Shown one piece after another: positions 53,545 through 63,218 of a stretch of DNA of 64,000 nt; within the stretch, counting starts at the first letter, position 1, and the number at the start of each line of letters is the position of its first letter. The notes beneath the pieces were generated by a model. It did not search any database. It saw only the letters and a program-made list of their open reading frames with translations, and had not been told where the DNA came from. The stretch comes from Salinivenus iranica (GTDB lineage: Bacteria; Bacteroidota; Rhodothermia; Rhodothermales; Salinibacteraceae), in contig NCRB01000001.1 of assembly GCA_002894665.1 (NCBI GenBank), forward strand, positions 1 through 64,000, in the 5' to 3' direction. Position numbers and translations under genes: made by a program.

Positions 53545-53982
53545 CTATTTGTACTGCTCCATGGCGGCCACGGCCAGTTCGTCGGCCATGTTGTTGAGCT
53601 CGTTGTCGGCGTGCCCCTTCACCCACACCCAGTCGATCTTGTGTCGCTCGGCCTGCTTGAGCAGCGCCTTCCAGAGCCCCTTGTTCTTCACGTCGTCGTT
53701 GGAGGCCGTCTGCCAGTCGTTCTCCAGCCAACTGTCGAGCCACCCCTGATTGAAGGCATTCGAGAGGTAGGCGCTGTCGGTGTGGAGCGTGACCTGGGCC
53801 GGGGCGTCGAGGGCGCGCAGGGCCTCCAGGGCGGCGGTGAGCTCCATGCGGTTGTTTGTGGTGTAGGGCTCGCCGCCCGTGAGGCGCTTGGCATCCTCGC
53901 CCATAATGAGAATGGCGGCCCAGCCGCCGGGGCCGGGGTTTCCGCTGCAGGCACCGTCGGTGTAGATGGTCACGTCCGTCAT
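53545..53982 (-). CDS. rnhA: Ribonuclease HI
   Basis: RNase HI cuts RNA in RNA-DNA hybrids. The 145 residues show all four acidic catalytic positions: TDGACSGNPGPGGW (first Asp), NNRMELTAALEAL (Glu), TDSAYLSNA (second Asp) and VKGHADNELNNMADELA (third). The length is typical. The start at 53982 is the family's, although the frame is open upstream. It converges with the YigZ-like gene. Confidence 0.96.
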   Translation of the reverse strand: MTDVTIYTDGACSGNPGPGGWAAILIMGEDAKRLTGGEPYTTNNRMELTAALEALRALDAPAQVTLHTDSAYLSNAFNQGWLDSWLENDWQTASNDDVKNKGLWKALLKQAERHKIDWVWVKGHADNELNNMADELAVAAMEQYK

Positions 53983-53984
53983 AG

Positions 53985-55190
<1,206 letters not shown>

Positions 55191-55217
55191 GTTTCTGCGA
55201 TCCCCGCTTCGTGTAGC

Positions 55218-56381
55218 ATGAGGCTCCCGCTGGACGACCAGAACGACTCCTCGTCCCTTGACCCCGACCGGGAGCGGCGCGCCCTCGTTGGCTTGTCGCT
55301 CGTATCGGGGATCGGGGGGCAGCGCCTTCGGAGCCTGCTGGCCCATTTCGACGTCCCGAGCGCGGTCTTCCGGGCCTCGCGCTCCGCCCTCACCACCATC
55401 GACGGCATTGGGCCCCAGACGGCCGAGTCCATTCTTACCTTCGACGACCGGGCGGCGGTGGAGGCGGAGCTGCGACGGGCCGACGAGCTGAACGCCGAAC
55501 TCATCTCGCCCTGGGACGACCGGTTCCCGAACCGGCTGCAGGAAATCTACGACCCGCCCGCCTTCCTCTGGATGCGCGGCACCCTCCCGGAGCACGAGCA
55601 GCCCCTGGTGACGGTCGTGGGGACGCGCCGCTGCACCGACTACGGCCGGGCGCAGGCCCACCACCTGGCCGGCGAGCTGGTGCGCCGCGGCTTCACAGTG
55701 GTGAGCGGACTCGCGTACGGGATCGACGCGGCGGCCCACAAGGGGGCCCTCGACGCGGGCGGGCGGACGATCGCGGTGCTGGGCTCGGGCCTCGGGCGCA
55801 TCTATCCACAGAAGCACACGGGCCTGGCCGAACGCATTGCCGGCAGCGGCGCGGTGCTGTCTGAATACTGCCTCGACACCGAACCCGACGCGCCCAACTT
55901 TCCCGAGCGCAACCGCATCCTGAGCGGCCTCGCCCTGGGCACGCTGGTCGTGGAAAGCTACGCGGAGGGGGGCTCGCTCATTACGGCCCGCCTCGCCCTG
56001 GAGCAAAACCGGGAAGTCTTTGCGGTGCCGGGGCCCGTGACCAAGGACACCAGCAACGGCACGAATCGACTCGTTCAGCGCGGGCACGCCAAGCTGGTGA
56101 TGGGGGTGGAGGATGTGCTGGAGGAGCTGCCGGAGGTGACCGTCGAGGACCCGGAGACCGTCGACGCCGACACGGTCCGAGGCACGGCCCCGGACCCGAC
56201 CGACGACCTCTCGGAGACGGAGCAGGTGCTGTACGAAGCCCTCTCCGACACGCCCATCCACATCGACGCGCTCTGTGAGAACACCGGGCTCTCGCCCGCC
56301 GTCGCGCAGGCGACGCTCCTTGAGCTCGAGATGAACGGTCTCGTGCGTCAGCTGGCCGGGAAGCAGTTTCGACGTGCCTGA
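55218..56381 (+). CDS. dprA: DNA-processing protein DprA
   Basis: DprA protects incoming single-stranded DNA and loads RecA in natural transformation. The 387-residue protein has an N-terminal HhH-like part, the Rossmann-fold core with VGTRRCTDYGRAQAHHLA, GFTVVSGLAYGIDAAAHKGAL and VLGSGLGRIYP, and a C-terminal winged-helix part (LSETEQVLYEALSDTPIHIDALCENTG). All parts are complete. It stands between obgE and an aminotransferase, so competence function is not supported by neighbours. Confidence 0.95.
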   Translation: MRLPLDDQNDSSSLDPDRERRALVGLSLVSGIGGQRLRSLLAHFDVPSAVFRASRSALTTIDGIGPQTAESILTFDDRAAVEAELRRADELNAELISPWDDRFPNRLQEIYDPPAFLWMRGTLPEHEQPLVTVVGTRRCTDYGRAQAHHLAGELVRRGFTVVSGLAYGIDAAAHKGALDAGGRTIAVLGSGLGRIYPQKHTGLAERIAGSGAVLSEYCLDTEPDAPNFPERNRILSGLALGTLVVESYAEGGSLITARLALEQNREVFAVPGPVTKDTSNGTNRLVQRGHAKLVMGVEDVLEELPEVTVEDPETVDADTVRGTAPDPTDDLSETEQVLYEALSDTPIHIDALCENTGLSPAVAQATLLELEMNGLVRQLAGKQFRRA

Positions 56382-56474
56382 GGGACCGGGGGAATGGCCC
56401 CGAGCGGCCGCGTTCGAGGCCCCATCCCTCGCCGGTGTCGTCCACAGGCTTCTTTTGCAAACAATCGACGCCCC

Positions 56475-57614
56475 ATGCGTGCCGACGCCCTCCGTGCCCA
56501 TTTTCCACACGTCGAGCATCAGACCTACGTGAACCACGCGGCGGTAAGCCCGGTGAGCCGCCCGGTGCGCGAGGCGGTCGATGCCTACCTGGCCGACCGC
56601 CACGGCGCCGCGCCGGACGCGCCCATCGAAAACTTCGACGCGGTGCTGCCGATGATGGAGGAGGCGAAGGCGCGGGCCGCAACGGTGCTGGGGGCCACGC
56701 CGGCGCAGGTCGAGTTCGTCCCCAATACCTCCACGGCGCTGAATGTGCTGGCGCAGGGGCTCGATTGGGCCGAGGGGGATCGCATCGCCGTGCCGGACGG
56801 GGCTTTTCCGACGAACGTGTATCCCTTCCTCAACCTGGAGCGCAAGGGGGCGACGGTCGACTTCATCCCGACCGACGAGGGCGCCTACTCACTCGACGAC
56901 ATCGAGCGCACCCTTCGGCCCGAGACGCGGCTCCTCTCGGTCTCGTGGGTCCACTTCCTGTCGGGCTTTCGGGTCGACCTGGAGGCGGTCGGCGAGCTGT
57001 GCAGGGCCCACGACGTGATCTTCTGTGTCGACGCCATCCAGGGCCTCGGCGCGCTGACGCTCGATGTGGAGGCGGCCGGGATTGACTTTCTGGCGGCGGG
57101 CGGACACAAATGGCTCATGGGCCTGCAGGGCGCCGGGCTCCTGTACTGCGACGAGGCCCTGCAGGAGCGGATTCATCCGCCCACCGGCTGGCTCCACGGG
57201 CCCGTCGACTGGGAGCACCTGGACCGGTACGACCTTACGTTCCACGACGATGCCCGACGGTTCCGCACCGGCACCCTGAACACTGCCGGCGTCGTTGCGC
57301 TGCACGCGGCCCTCGGGCTGTACCTCGACCTCGGGCCCGAGGAGTGTGCGCAGCGGGTGCTCGACCTTTCGGGGACGCTGGCCGACGAGCTGGCGGCCCG
57401 CGGCCTGACGCGCTACGGCACCGACGACCCGGCCCACGCCAGCGGCATCGTCACTGTGGCGCCCGACGAGCCGGAGGCGCTGTACGAACACCTGAAGACG
57501 CACGACATCACCGCCGCCCTCCGGAACCGGAAGGTTCGCTTCGCTCCGACGTACTACAACAACGACGCGGACCTTCGCGCCGTTCTCGACGCCGTCGACG
57601 AATTTTCCAGCTGA
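56475..57614 (+). CDS. Class V aminotransferase (cysteine desulfurase-like fold)
   Basis: A fold type I PLP enzyme of 379 residues. The motifs YVNHAAVSPVSRPVREAV, FVPNTSTALNVLA, the CVDAIQGLGAL Asp region and the Schiff-base Lys in AGGHKWLMG are typical for class V. Cysteine desulfurases have a Cys on a flexible loop, and none is obvious here, so an isopenicillin N epimerase-like or other aminotransferase branch is more likely. It ends 3 bp before rluD. Confidence 0.88.
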   Translation: MRADALRAHFPHVEHQTYVNHAAVSPVSRPVREAVDAYLADRHGAAPDAPIENFDAVLPMMEEAKARAATVLGATPAQVEFVPNTSTALNVLAQGLDWAEGDRIAVPDGAFPTNVYPFLNLERKGATVDFIPTDEGAYSLDDIERTLRPETRLLSVSWVHFLSGFRVDLEAVGELCRAHDVIFCVDAIQGLGALTLDVEAAGIDFLAAGGHKWLMGLQGAGLLYCDEALQERIHPPTGWLHGPVDWEHLDRYDLTFHDDARRFRTGTLNTAGVVALHAALGLYLDLGPEECAQRVLDLSGTLADELAARGLTRYGTDDPAHASGIVTVAPDEPEALYEHLKTHDITAALRNRKVRFAPTYYNNDADLRAVLDAVDEFSS

Positions 57615-57617
57615 TCC

Positions 57618-58727
57618 ATGCCCGACGCCCCGGACACATTCGATGCGTCCACCTACGACGCGGACGTGACGCGTGACGAAAACGTGGTCGAGGTGACGGT
57701 GCCGGAGACGGTGGCGGCGGGCCGGCGGCTCGACAAGTACCTCACGCGCTTCTATCCCGAGGCCTCGCGCACCAAAATTCAGCGCTCCATTAAGAAGGGG
57801 CACGTGAAGGTGAACGGGGCGGACGCGAAGAAATCGCGCACGGTGGAGCCGGGGGACGAGATTGTGTTTCGGCTCGTGCGCAAGCCGCCGATGCAGGTGG
57901 CGCCGGAGCCCATTCCGCTCGACGTCGTGTACGAGGACGACGTCCTGCTGGTGGTGAACAAGCCCGCCGGCATGGTGGTGCACCCGGCGCCGGGGCACCG
58001 CAGCGGCACGCTCGTCCACGCCCTGCTGCACCACGTGGACGGGGGCGAGGTGGCCGCGGATGATGAGCGGGACGACGTGTCGGAAGAGGACGTCGGCCTT
58101 TCAATGGTGAACGCCCTCCCGGAGGCCCCAAACCATCCGGTGGTGCGGCCCGGCATCGTGCATCGGCTGGACAAAGGCACCTCGGGCCTGCTGGTGGTGG
58201 CCAAGCGCGACCGCGCCCACCAGCCGCTCGCCGAGCAGTTCAAGGCCCACACCGTGGATCGACGCTACCGCGCTCTCGTGTGGGGGCACCTCGATCCGCC
58301 GGCCGGCCGCATCGAAGGTGCCATTGGGCGGGATCCGAATCGGCGGCAGCGCATGGCGGTGGTGCCCGAGGAGCAGGGCAAGTGGGCCGTTACGCACTAT
58401 GAGACGAACGAGCACTTTGCCCACACGTCCGTCGTGGAGTTCCGACTGGAGACCGGCCGGACCCACCAGATTCGGGTGCACACCAGCCACCGGCACCATC
58501 CGATTCTCGGGGATCCGAAGTATGGGGGAGACACCATTCGCTACGGCCCGCAGGACGGGGCGCGCCGCGCCCATTTTGATCGGTTGTTCGACCTGCTCCC
58601 GCACCCGGCCCTGCACGCGTATCGCCTGGGCTTTACGCATCCGACCACGGGTGAGACGCTCCACTTCGAGGCCGAGCCCCCGGCCGACTGGCAGCAGGCC
58701 CGGCAGCGCCTTGCGGAGGACGGATGA
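57618..58727 (+). CDS. rluD: RluD-family rRNA pseudouridine synthase
   Basis: RluD-type enzymes make pseudouridines in 23S rRNA. The 369-residue protein has an N-terminal S4 domain (GRRLDKYLTRFYPEASRTKIQRSIKKGHVKVN) and a catalytic domain with the signature HRLDKGTSGLLVVAK (Asp in RLD), then the late ETGRTHQIRVHTSHRHHPILGDPKYGG. A Glu/Asp-rich insert near 135-160 is longer than usual. It follows the class V aminotransferase by 3 bp and may be cotranslated. Confidence 0.95.
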   Translation: MPDAPDTFDASTYDADVTRDENVVEVTVPETVAAGRRLDKYLTRFYPEASRTKIQRSIKKGHVKVNGADAKKSRTVEPGDEIVFRLVRKPPMQVAPEPIPLDVVYEDDVLLVVNKPAGMVVHPAPGHRSGTLVHALLHHVDGGEVAADDERDDVSEEDVGLSMVNALPEAPNHPVVRPGIVHRLDKGTSGLLVVAKRDRAHQPLAEQFKAHTVDRRYRALVWGHLDPPAGRIEGAIGRDPNRRQRMAVVPEEQGKWAVTHYETNEHFAHTSVVEFRLETGRTHQIRVHTSHRHHPILGDPKYGGDTIRYGPQDGARRAHFDRLFDLLPHPALHAYRLGFTHPTTGETLHFEAEPPADWQQARQRLAEDG

Positions 58728-58858
58728 GGGGCGGTCCGAGAAGAAATGCCCGGGATATGCGCCGGAAGAGGAGGGAGGCGGCGAGCAACGACTGAGCAGA
58801 ACGGGGAGTCCCCCGCGTTTCTTGCGGGTCCCTTCTCGATTCTCCCCTTCCGGTTTCC

Positions 58859-60067
58859 ATGCTGGTCTCCCTCATCGTTCCGACCTACAACCGAGCGGCC
58901 CTGCTCGACGAAACACTGGCAAGCGTTGTTGCCCAGACGTATCCCCACTGGGAGTGTATCGTCGTCGATGACGGGTCGACCGATGAGACCGCGTCCGTTG
59001 CCGCCCGGTACGCGCCCCGCGTTCGGTACCTCCGACAGGCGAACGCCGGCCCGGCCGCCGCCCGCAACCACGGCGTGTCGGAAGCACAGGGGGGCGCCCT
59101 CATGTTTCTGGATAGCGACGATCTCCTTCTGCCCGACGCCCTCGACCATCTTGTGGGCGCCCTGCAACGACGGCCCGAGGCCGGCATCGCGTACGGCGGA
59201 TTTTATGTCATGCACGGCGACGGGCGGCCCGGTCATCTGCCCGGGGCCCCCCTGCTTCCGCCTTCTCAAGGCCCCTCCGAGACGGCCGATCGCGGGGAGG
59301 CATACGGGCTGGCGGTAGACGAGGATCTGCTGCCCGATCTGCTACAGCACGACGTGCTGGTCATGGGCGCGACGCTCCTCCGACGCCCGGTCCTCGAGGC
59401 CCTCGGGACGTTCGACACCTCGCTCGACTACATGGAGCACTGGGAGTTTTTTCTGCGGGCGGCCCGGCAGGGCGTCCCGTTTGCCGCGACCCGCGTTCCG
59501 GTCCTGCGCATCCGCATGCACAATGGGAACCTGAGCCGAGACTTCGAGGGAATGCTACGGGCTCGTCTTGCGCTCATCGATCAGTACCTCCCCGACAATC
59601 ACCCCAGGGCCGCCGCCCTTCGGGTGGCCGCCCGGAGCAACGCCCAGGCGGTACTCGGTGTGTGTCTGTGTGCGATTGGGGCTGTGGAGCAGGGGCTGCG
59701 CCACCTGCGTCACGCGCTGATCTATCAACCGATTGCGACGACGGCCTACGACACCATTACGGAAAAAACCTGCCAGGCGGCCCTCGGCGCTTCGCTCCCC
59801 GAGCGTCGGCTCGATGCGTTATTGGCCCAGGTCGGAAACGGTCCCCACGCCCGCTCACTGAAGCACATCGTCTGGAGCCGATTCTATCGCATCCGGGCGC
59901 GGGGGGGCGAACCGGCGACTCCATCGGGGCTTGGGGCCGGCGCATTGTGGGTCCGATCGGCCTGGCATCTCCTCTGTGCGGTGGCCCTGCGCCCCGCCCT
60001 CGGACGCCGATACGTCGACCGCGTCCGTGATCGTCTGCGGCACTCCCTTTCCCCAGCGCACGTATGA
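58859..60067 (+). CDS. Glycosyltransferase family 2
   Basis: A 402-residue GT-A glycosyltransferase. The start reads SLIVPTYNRAALLDETLASVVAQTYPHWE, followed by VVDDGSTDETA and the acceptor/metal motif FLDSDDLLLPDAL. The remainder is a variable region of helices and ends in a basic C terminus. It likely adds a sugar to a cell-surface glycan. The stop overlaps the next gene's ATG by 4 nt, so the two are coupled. Donor and acceptor are unknown. Confidence 0.9.
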   Translation: MLVSLIVPTYNRAALLDETLASVVAQTYPHWECIVVDDGSTDETASVAARYAPRVRYLRQANAGPAAARNHGVSEAQGGALMFLDSDDLLLPDALDHLVGALQRRPEAGIAYGGFYVMHGDGRPGHLPGAPLLPPSQGPSETADRGEAYGLAVDEDLLPDLLQHDVLVMGATLLRRPVLEALGTFDTSLDYMEHWEFFLRAARQGVPFAATRVPVLRIRMHNGNLSRDFEGMLRARLALIDQYLPDNHPRAAALRVAARSNAQAVLGVCLCAIGAVEQGLRHLRHALIYQPIATTAYDTITEKTCQAALGASLPERRLDALLAQVGNGPHARSLKHIVWSRFYRIRARGGEPATPSGLGAGALWVRSAWHLLCAVALRPALGRRYVDRVRDRLRHSLSPAHV

Positions 60068-61008
60068 TCCGCTCTCTTCTCCGCACCACGGGGCGTCGCC
60101 TGCTGGGTCCGAGTGTGTTCGACTCGCTCGTTCAGTTCCGGCGACGTCCTGTTCGGGGCCCCCTCGGGGCGTCAGACGAACGGGCCCGGTGGGTGTTTGT
60201 CGAGCCACACTACGACGATGTTGCCTTTTCGTGTGGTGGGATGCTGGCGGCGGTGGTGCGGCGCGGGATGCCGGCGGAGGTCCTCACCGTCTTTACGGCA
60301 GACCCGGCCCCGACTGCCCCCCTGTCGCCCCTCGCCGAAGCAGTGCACGCCGAGTGGGGAGCGGGCGAACGCCCGTACGAGCAGCGCCGACGGGAGGCGG
60401 GCCACATGGGCACTCTCCTGTCCCTTGAACAAACTACGCTCGATCTGCCCGAGGCCTTGTACCGCATGCCCCATCTGACCTCGATCGACGAGGTCATGCG
60501 GCCGCAGCACGCGCCGGGGGAGGACCCGTCGTTTGCCGTCGTACGCGAGGCGCTGGAAGAGGCCCTCGGCCACGACGAGGCACTCACCGTCGTCGTCCCG
60601 CTGGGAGTAGGCGGGCACCTCGATCATCTCCTCGTCCACGCCGCCATTCGCGCCCTGGCGGCCGATCGTCCGATGTGGAGGGTGTGGTACTACGAGGACT
60701 TCCCGTACGCGCTCGACATCCCTGCGCTGAAGGAGCGGGTGCAGGCCCTTGGGGCGGCGTTCCGCCCGGCCACAGTCGACATTGCCGACACCCTCGACGC
60801 CCGCGTCCGCTTGTCGGCGGTGTATACCTCCCAGGTGCGTGCCATTTTCGGAACGCCCGACCAGCTCCGATCGGCGATCAGCGGGTATGCCGGGCGTGTG
60901 GGCACCCCCAGGCACCCGCGGGAGCGGGTCTGGACGGTGCAGGGACGAGGGGAGAACGGGAGGCACCAGGGTGATCCAGAGGCGACGAGTCGAGACACCA
61001 AACGCTGA
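60064..61008 (+). CDS. PIG-L-family N-deacetylase
   Basis: A 314-residue LmbE/PIG-L type deacetylase. The metal site reads VEPHYDDVAFSCGG (46-59, for the usual PHPDDE), and the second His motif is GGHLDHLLVHA. Family members remove N-acetyl groups from amino sugars, glycans or related molecules. Here Asp-Val replaces Asp-Glu, a variation found in some members. It lies between two glycosyltransferases, which suggests action on a glycan intermediate. Confidence 0.9.
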   Translation: MIRSLLRTTGRRLLGPSVFDSLVQFRRRPVRGPLGASDERARWVFVEPHYDDVAFSCGGMLAAVVRRGMPAEVLTVFTADPAPTAPLSPLAEAVHAEWGAGERPYEQRRREAGHMGTLLSLEQTTLDLPEALYRMPHLTSIDEVMRPQHAPGEDPSFAVVREALEEALGHDEALTVVVPLGVGGHLDHLLVHAAIRALAADRPMWRVWYYEDFPYALDIPALKERVQALGAAFRPATVDIADTLDARVRLSAVYTSQVRAIFGTPDQLRSAISGYAGRVGTPRHPRERVWTVQGRGENGRHQGDPEATSRDTKR

Positions 61009-61072
61009 CACGGCCGAGCGCTCCGCCGGTTACCTTTTATTTGACACGCACATCTTTCCAGCCCCAGTTCCC

Positions 61073-62053
61073 ATGGCGTATTTCCCTTCTGCTGCTTCCC
61101 CCCGAGTGAGTGTCGGGATGCCCGTCTACAACGGGGCGGACTACCTGGAAGAAGCGCTCGATTCGATCCAGGCCCAGACGTTTCCGGACTTCGAGTTGAT
61201 CATCTGCGACAATGGGTCCACCGACGCGACAGAAGCGATCTGTCGCCGGTACGCCGCGCAAGACGACCGCATCCGCTACGTCCGCAACGAACGCAATCTC
61301 GGGGCCGCCAAAAACTACAACCGGACGCTCGAGCTGGCGCGTGCGCCGTACTTCCGATGGGCCTGCCACGACGACCGACTGGCGCCGCGGGCCCTGGCGG
61401 CCTGTGTCGACGTCCTCGATACACACCCCCGCGTGGTGCTCGCCTATCCCCTCACGCAAATGATTGACGAGGAGGGGCGCGAGATTGAGAATCCTGGCTG
61501 GATCCGGCACCTACACCTCGTCGATCAGTCGGCGTCCGATCGATTTGCCCGCTACCTCCAGGCGTACCTCTGGGGTGGAGACGGCGGTCAACTCTTCGGG
61601 CTGATGCGCACCGACATGCTCCGCGCCACGATGCAGCACGGCGACTTCCCTTCTGCCGACCTCATCCTGATCGGGGAGTTCACCCTGTGGGGGGACATCT
61701 ACGAGGTGCAAGAGCCTCTCTTTATTCGCCGCCTCCACGAGAAAAACTCCATCTATGGAAACGACCAGGAGATCGACAAGATCTGGGAGTGGTTCGACCC
61801 GGATCAGAAAGACCGGGTGCAGTGGCTGGAGTGGCGCTGGCTCAAAGAGCTGGTTCAGGGCATCCGACGGGCCCCTCTTTCCGGCGGCGAGCAGCGGCGC
61901 TGCCTCCAGGCCCTCGTCCGCATTTACCTCCGTGCGCACGGACGGAAGTGCGTGAAGGAGGCTCTCTACGTAGCAAGCGCCCGCCTGGGCGTGAACAGCA
62001 AAAATCAAAAACAGAAAGTCGTGGGCCTCAACACAATGTACAAGATCGTCTAA
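61073..62053 (+). CDS. Glycosyltransferase family 2 (second)
   Basis: A 326-residue GT2 enzyme: VSVGMPVYNGADYLEEALDSIQAQTFPDFE, then IICDNGSTDAT and RWACHDDRLAPRALAA, where HDD takes the place of the usual metal DxD-like motif. The start at 61073 gives the normal N terminus, although the frame is open upstream. It is distinct from the first GT in sequence. The 314 bp after it are A+T-rich. Confidence 0.9.
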   Translation: MAYFPSAASPRVSVGMPVYNGADYLEEALDSIQAQTFPDFELIICDNGSTDATEAICRRYAAQDDRIRYVRNERNLGAAKNYNRTLELARAPYFRWACHDDRLAPRALAACVDVLDTHPRVVLAYPLTQMIDEEGREIENPGWIRHLHLVDQSASDRFARYLQAYLWGGDGGQLFGLMRTDMLRATMQHGDFPSADLILIGEFTLWGDIYEVQEPLFIRRLHEKNSIYGNDQEIDKIWEWFDPDQKDRVQWLEWRWLKELVQGIRRAPLSGGEQRRCLQALVRIYLRAHGRKCVKEALYVASARLGVNSKNQKQKVVGLNTMYKIV

Positions 62054-62367
62054 GAACGCGTTGTGCTATATGTCGAAAGTATGTGTGCCTCTCTCTAAAC
62101 GCTAGAAAGGAGCTATGTTGTCGTCCCAAACTTGATTTATTGCATCAGTCGCTTCGCTCGTGTGGGACCCATCCGACGGGACGGGGAAGCTTCGACCATC
62201 GTCAGGTAGGCTCCAAATCAAGTTTGGAGCGACGGGTGTGATGTTTTTTTCCGGAGGAAGCAGTCTTCCGGTGCCGCGCACATGTCTTACACCATAGCAC
62301 AGGCGTTCTAAGAAAGTGATTAAATAAACGATCTCCACATCTCATTTCTCTGTATCCCCCCGTCGCT
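62054..62367. other. A+T-rich intergenic region with inverted repeats
   Basis: In this 314-bp gap, GCTCCAAA (62210-62217) pairs with TTTGGAGC (62223-62230) around loop TCAAG. The sequence CCAAACTTGATT (62126-62137) is the exact reverse complement of AATCAAGTTTGG (62216-62227). Composition is lower in G+C than the flanking genes. It may hold the rfbF promoter or a remnant of an inserted element. No convincing gene. Confidence 0.55.
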
Positions 62368-63186
62368 ATGAAAGCGGTCATCTTTGCCGGAGGCTTCGGC
62401 ACCCGTCTCTCCGAAGAAACGGCCATTCGGCCGAAGCCCATGGTGGACATCGGCAACCATCCGATCCTGTGGCACATCCTGAAGATCTACTCCGCCCACG
62501 GCATCAATGACTTCGTCGTGTGCTGTGGATACAAGGGCGAGGTCATCAAGGAGTACTTTGCCGGCTACCGCCACCAGCGGTCGACCGTGACCTTCGACTT
62601 CGTGAACAATCGTGAGACGGTGCACGACAGCCGCTGTGAGCCGTGGCGTGTGACCCTGGTCGACACGGGGCTGAACACGATGACGGGCGGCCGCCTCAAG
62701 CGGGTCCAGGAGTTCGTGGGGAACGACACCTTCTGCCTCACCTACGGCGACGGCGTGAGCAACGTCGACATAACGGGGTTGGTCGACTTTCACCGGCGCC
62801 AGGGCAGGCACGCCACCCTCACCGCCATCCAGCCGCCGGGACGCTTCGGCGTCTTTAACCTCGGGGACGGCGACACCCGCATCGACGCGTTCCGAGAGAA
62901 GCCGCAGGGCGACGGGGCGTGGATCAACGGCGGGTTCTTTGTCTGCGAGCCCGACGTCTTCGATTACCTTGAAAATGATCAGACCGTCTGGGAGCAAGAA
63001 CCGCTTATGGGACTCGCCCGCGACGGTCAACTCTCGGCCTTCCGCCACACGGGGTTCTGGCAGCCCATGGACACGCTCCGCGACAAGAACTACCTGGAGA
63101 AGCTGTGGACAGAAGAGCATCCCCCGTGGAAGGTATGGGACGAGATGCCCCTCCGCCCCTCCCCGGTCACGACCAACGGGCAGTAG
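62368..63186 (+). CDS. rfbF: Glucose-1-phosphate cytidylyltransferase
   Basis: RfbF makes CDP-glucose, the start of CDP-3,6-dideoxyhexose and related sugar routes. The 272-residue protein has the nucleotidyltransferase start [29 protein letters not shown], the [14 protein letters not shown] metal site and [10 protein letters not shown]; the last motifs and length fit RfbF and not RmlA. The usual next gene, rfbG (CDP-glucose 4,6-dehydratase), is not found before the window edge. Confidence 0.95.
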   Translation: MKAVIFAGGFGTRLSEETAIRPKPMVDIGNHPILWHILKIYSAHGINDFVVCCGYKGEVIKEYFAGYRHQRSTVTFDFVNNRETVHDSRCEPWRVTLVDTGLNTMTGGRLKRVQEFVGNDTFCLTYGDGVSNVDITGLVDFHRRQGRHATLTAIQPPGRFGVFNLGDGDTRIDAFREKPQGDGAWINGGFFVCEPDVFDYLENDQTVWEQEPLMGLARDGQLSAFRHTGFWQPMDTLRDKNYLEKLWTEEHPPWKVWDEMPLRPSPVTTNGQ

Positions 63187-63218
63187 CCCGGCCGCCCTCT
63201 CCCCAATCTCCTTTCTCC

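Noticed and set aside
62102-62338. A 78-codon frame on the minus strand before rfbF
   Set aside because: No protein-like composition, spans the inverted repeats, and lacks a credible start.
62054-62367. Insertion sequence
   Set aside because: Inverted repeats are present but no transposase frame or target duplication was seen.
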